Made by a program: the position numbers and the translations under genes. Shown piece by piece: positions 62,889 to 64,000 of a stretch of 64,000 bases of DNA. Numbering within the stretch: the first letter of the stretch is position 1; every line of letters begins with the position of its first letter. Under the pieces are notes generated by a model, which was not told the origin of the DNA, made no database searches, and saw only the letters and a program-made list of their open reading frames with translations. Location: contig JAQWFL010000004.1 of the NCBI GenBank assembly GCA_028704435.1, forward strand, positions 1 through 64,000, written 5' to 3'. This DNA is from Anaerostipes sp. (GTDB lineage Bacteria > Bacillota > Clostridia > Lachnospirales > Lachnospiraceae).

Positions 62889-62907
62889 TCCTCATCCTTA
62901 TCCTCTC

Positions 62908-63642
62908 TTAATATGTAACGCTGCATTTATACTTATCCGGCAAGAAATAGGTAATACTATACTCCATCACCCTTGATTCCTTGTCAATAATCTGACTACA
63001 CCTCTTTAACAGTGCCATTCCTTCTTGTATTTTTAATTTTGCCGCGATTTCTTCCTTTGCCTTCTCTACAGAAATCACATCCTCTTTTGGAAACCATGTA
63101 TCCTCGCATGAAATTGCCTTTACTTTTTTGATTGTTTCATAAATTGAATCTTCATAGATATCCTTATCCACTGGAAGTTCTCGCTCTAAATTAAAACAAG
63201 ACTGGGCATAAGCAAATGGCTGTTCCTCAATCACCCGAACTCTTTCCACCTTTAATACATAGTCTTCATATAATATTTCCAATCCAGAAGACACCTCCAA
63301 ATCCGCTTTTTCAATGGATACCTTGACTTCTCTTGAGCCTAATACCTTTCCTCGTCTCTTCATCTCATGAGTAAGACTGTTTACTGTTTTCTTCTCTTGA
63401 ATACGATTATGATTTAACACAACAGAGCCACGCCCACGACTTCGCTCAATATAGCCCTCTCGTTCTAACTCTTCCATGGCTCTCCGAATGGTAATCCGAC
63501 TCACATGAAATTCATCTTGAAACTGCAATTCTGTCGGAATAATCTCTCCTACTTTATAAATTCTTGTCTCAATTCTGTGCCTTACAATTTCCTTAATTTG
63601 AAGATATAACGGTGTAGACTGCTCTAAAATCTTATCTTCCAT
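62908..63642 (-). CDS. GntR/HutC-family transcriptional regulator
   Basis: A 244-residue GntR protein with helix-turn-helix 8-75 (QFQDEFHVSRITIRRAMEELEREGYI) and UTRA ligand-binding domain about 90-240. HutC-type members usually bind a sugar phosphate or amino sugar. It is the first gene of the six-gene sensing operon. A palindrome between its predicted -35 and -10 boxes is a probable autoregulatory operator. Confidence 0.92.
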   Translation of the reverse strand: MEDKILEQSTPLYLQIKEIVRHRIETRIYKVGEIIPTELQFQDEFHVSRITIRRAMEELEREGYIERSRGRGSVVLNHNRIQEKKTVNSLTHEMKRRGKVLGSREVKVSIEKADLEVSSGLEILYEDYVLKVERVRVIEEQPFAYAQSCFNLERELPVDKDIYEDSIYETIKKVKAISCEDTWFPKEDVISVEKAKEEIAAKLKIQEGMALLKRCSQIIDKESRVMEYSITYFLPDKYKCSVTY

Positions 63643-63676
63643 GTGATCTCCTTTTCTTGCCCTATCTTTTGGCTTT

Positions 63677-63721
63677 ATTATACCACAAAAGATATATCTT
63701 TTAAATAAATGATATATCTTT
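63677..63721 (-). promoter_or_regulatory. gntR promoter with probable GntR operator
   Basis: Minus strand TTTAAA (63705-63700), 17-bp spacer, TATAAT (63682-63677). The palindrome AAAAGATATATCTTTT (63687-63702) lies inside the spacer and a second GATATATCTTT (63711-63721) is 20 bp away, two helical turns. This fits two operator sites for a GntR dimer. Confidence 0.72.
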
Positions 63722-63748
63722 GCACACCTAAAAACTACATATAAAACC

Positions 63749-63778
63749 TTGTGTTCTTCTAATTTCTTGTAGTATGAT
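63749..63778 (+). promoter_or_regulatory. Predicted promoter for the 63813 gene
   Basis: TTGTGT (63749-63754), 18-bp spacer, TATGAT (63773-63778); start near 63785, about 28 nt before the ATG, which is preceded by AGAAAGGA. Confidence 0.55.
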
Positions 63779-63812
63779 AAAGAAAATGTATAATAGAAAG
63801 GACAGCTAATTT

Positions 63813-64000
63813 ATGAAAAAACAAGTTTTACTTTATAATATTTCAGACAAAAAGCGTGCATTAGATATCCGGATGATTCTTATGCCTTTAAAAGTCAGAA
63901 TTAAAAATGTAGCTAGTAAAGACTTTATCCAGCCTCTCGGTTATATTCTGGGATTAGACGATTTTGAGGCTATAGAATTATCTGAAAAGGAATCTCCTTT
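63813..64000 (+). CDS. DUF3783-like protein, partial
   Basis: The first 62 codons are in the window, starting MKKQVLLYNISDKKRAL and continuing with LGYILGLDDFEAIE. This pattern fits DUF3783-type small proteins found in Lachnospiraceae, whose function is unknown. The ribosome-binding site AGAAAGGA lies 9 nt upstream. The C-terminus is outside the window. It is divergent from gntR. Confidence 0.65.
   Translation, partial: MKKQVLLYNISDKKRALDIRMILMPLKVRIKNVASKDFIQPLGYILGLDDFEAIELSEKESP

Noticed and set aside
1-64000. CRISPR arrays, prophage or integrative element boundaries
   Set aside because: No regularly spaced repeats, integrases, terminases or relaxases were found; the only sizeable repeat is the promoter pair in the PTS region.

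Overview
The window is a low-GC, gene-dense bacterial chromosome segment. It has strong AGGAGG-type ribosome-binding sites, sigma-A promoters and many U-tailed intrinsic terminators. The gene content (phosphotransferase systems, iron-containing alcohol dehydrogenases, class III aminotransferase, glutamate dehydrogenase, Lrp/PucR/DeoR/MarR/BglG/GntR regulators, NarL-type two-component genes) points to an anaerobic member of the Clostridia, most likely Lachnospiraceae. The genus cannot be read from the sequence. No rRNA, tRNA, CRISPR array or intact insertion sequence was seen, and no gap without a gene exceeds 300 bases.

0-14.7 kb, minus strand: an accessory catabolic locus. lrp and a PucR-type regulator lie upstream of a class III aminotransferase, an iron alcohol dehydrogenase and a five-gene redox module (2Fe-2S protein, FAD/NAD oxidoreductase, double 4Fe-4S protein, BFD-like 2Fe-2S protein, DAO/DadA-type FAD amine dehydrogenase). 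Then come a frameshifted solute-binding protein, a broken iron alcohol dehydrogenase, two aldehyde dehydrogenases, a 60-residue membrane protein and an NCS1 permease. The layout suggests uptake of an amine or amino acid, oxidative or transamination deamination, and disposal of the aldehyde. The substrate is unknown. 14.9-24.5 kb: gdhA, a Gfo/Idh-HAD-DeoR operon, a 2-hydroxyacid dehydrogenase, a VanX-like dipeptidase, a TfoX-C/DUF3781 protein and a MarR-flavodoxin-citrate synthase operon.

24.5-39.2 kb, minus strand: two galactitol-family PTS clusters back to back, each with EIIA, EIIB, EIIC and a BglG/MtlR-type regulator. They carry a zinc alcohol dehydrogenase, a class II aldolase, AraD, an AraL-like phosphatase and two paralogous AraM-like glycerol-1-phosphate dehydrogenases. 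A 114-bp promoter segment is present twice at about 96% identity. The set looks like alditol or pentitol phosphate catabolism. 39.3-42.4 kb: a polar amino acid ABC transporter plus a MetQ-like lipoprotein. 42.5-48.7 kb: housekeeping genes mutY, comF, recD2, mreB and an RlmI-like methyltransferase.

48.9-54.7 kb, plus strand: a hybrid sensor kinase whose receiver domain is broken by a small deletion, a solute-binding/5'-nucleotidase C-terminal fusion lipoprotein and a MurJ/SpoVB-type flippase. 54.7-63.6 kb, minus strand: a mannose-family PTS (IIA-IIB-IIC-IID plus a small membrane protein) downstream of a six-gene sensing operon: GntR, HAD phosphatase, RbsB-like binding protein, NarL-type kinase, response regulator and a second binding protein. 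A DUF3783-like gene starts at 63813 and runs off the end.

Main points of interest: three broken reading frames of different kinds, leader hairpins in front of the catabolic operon and lrp, the duplicated PTS-locus promoter with two AraM-like enzymes, and two sensing systems that pair extracellular binding proteins with kinases.
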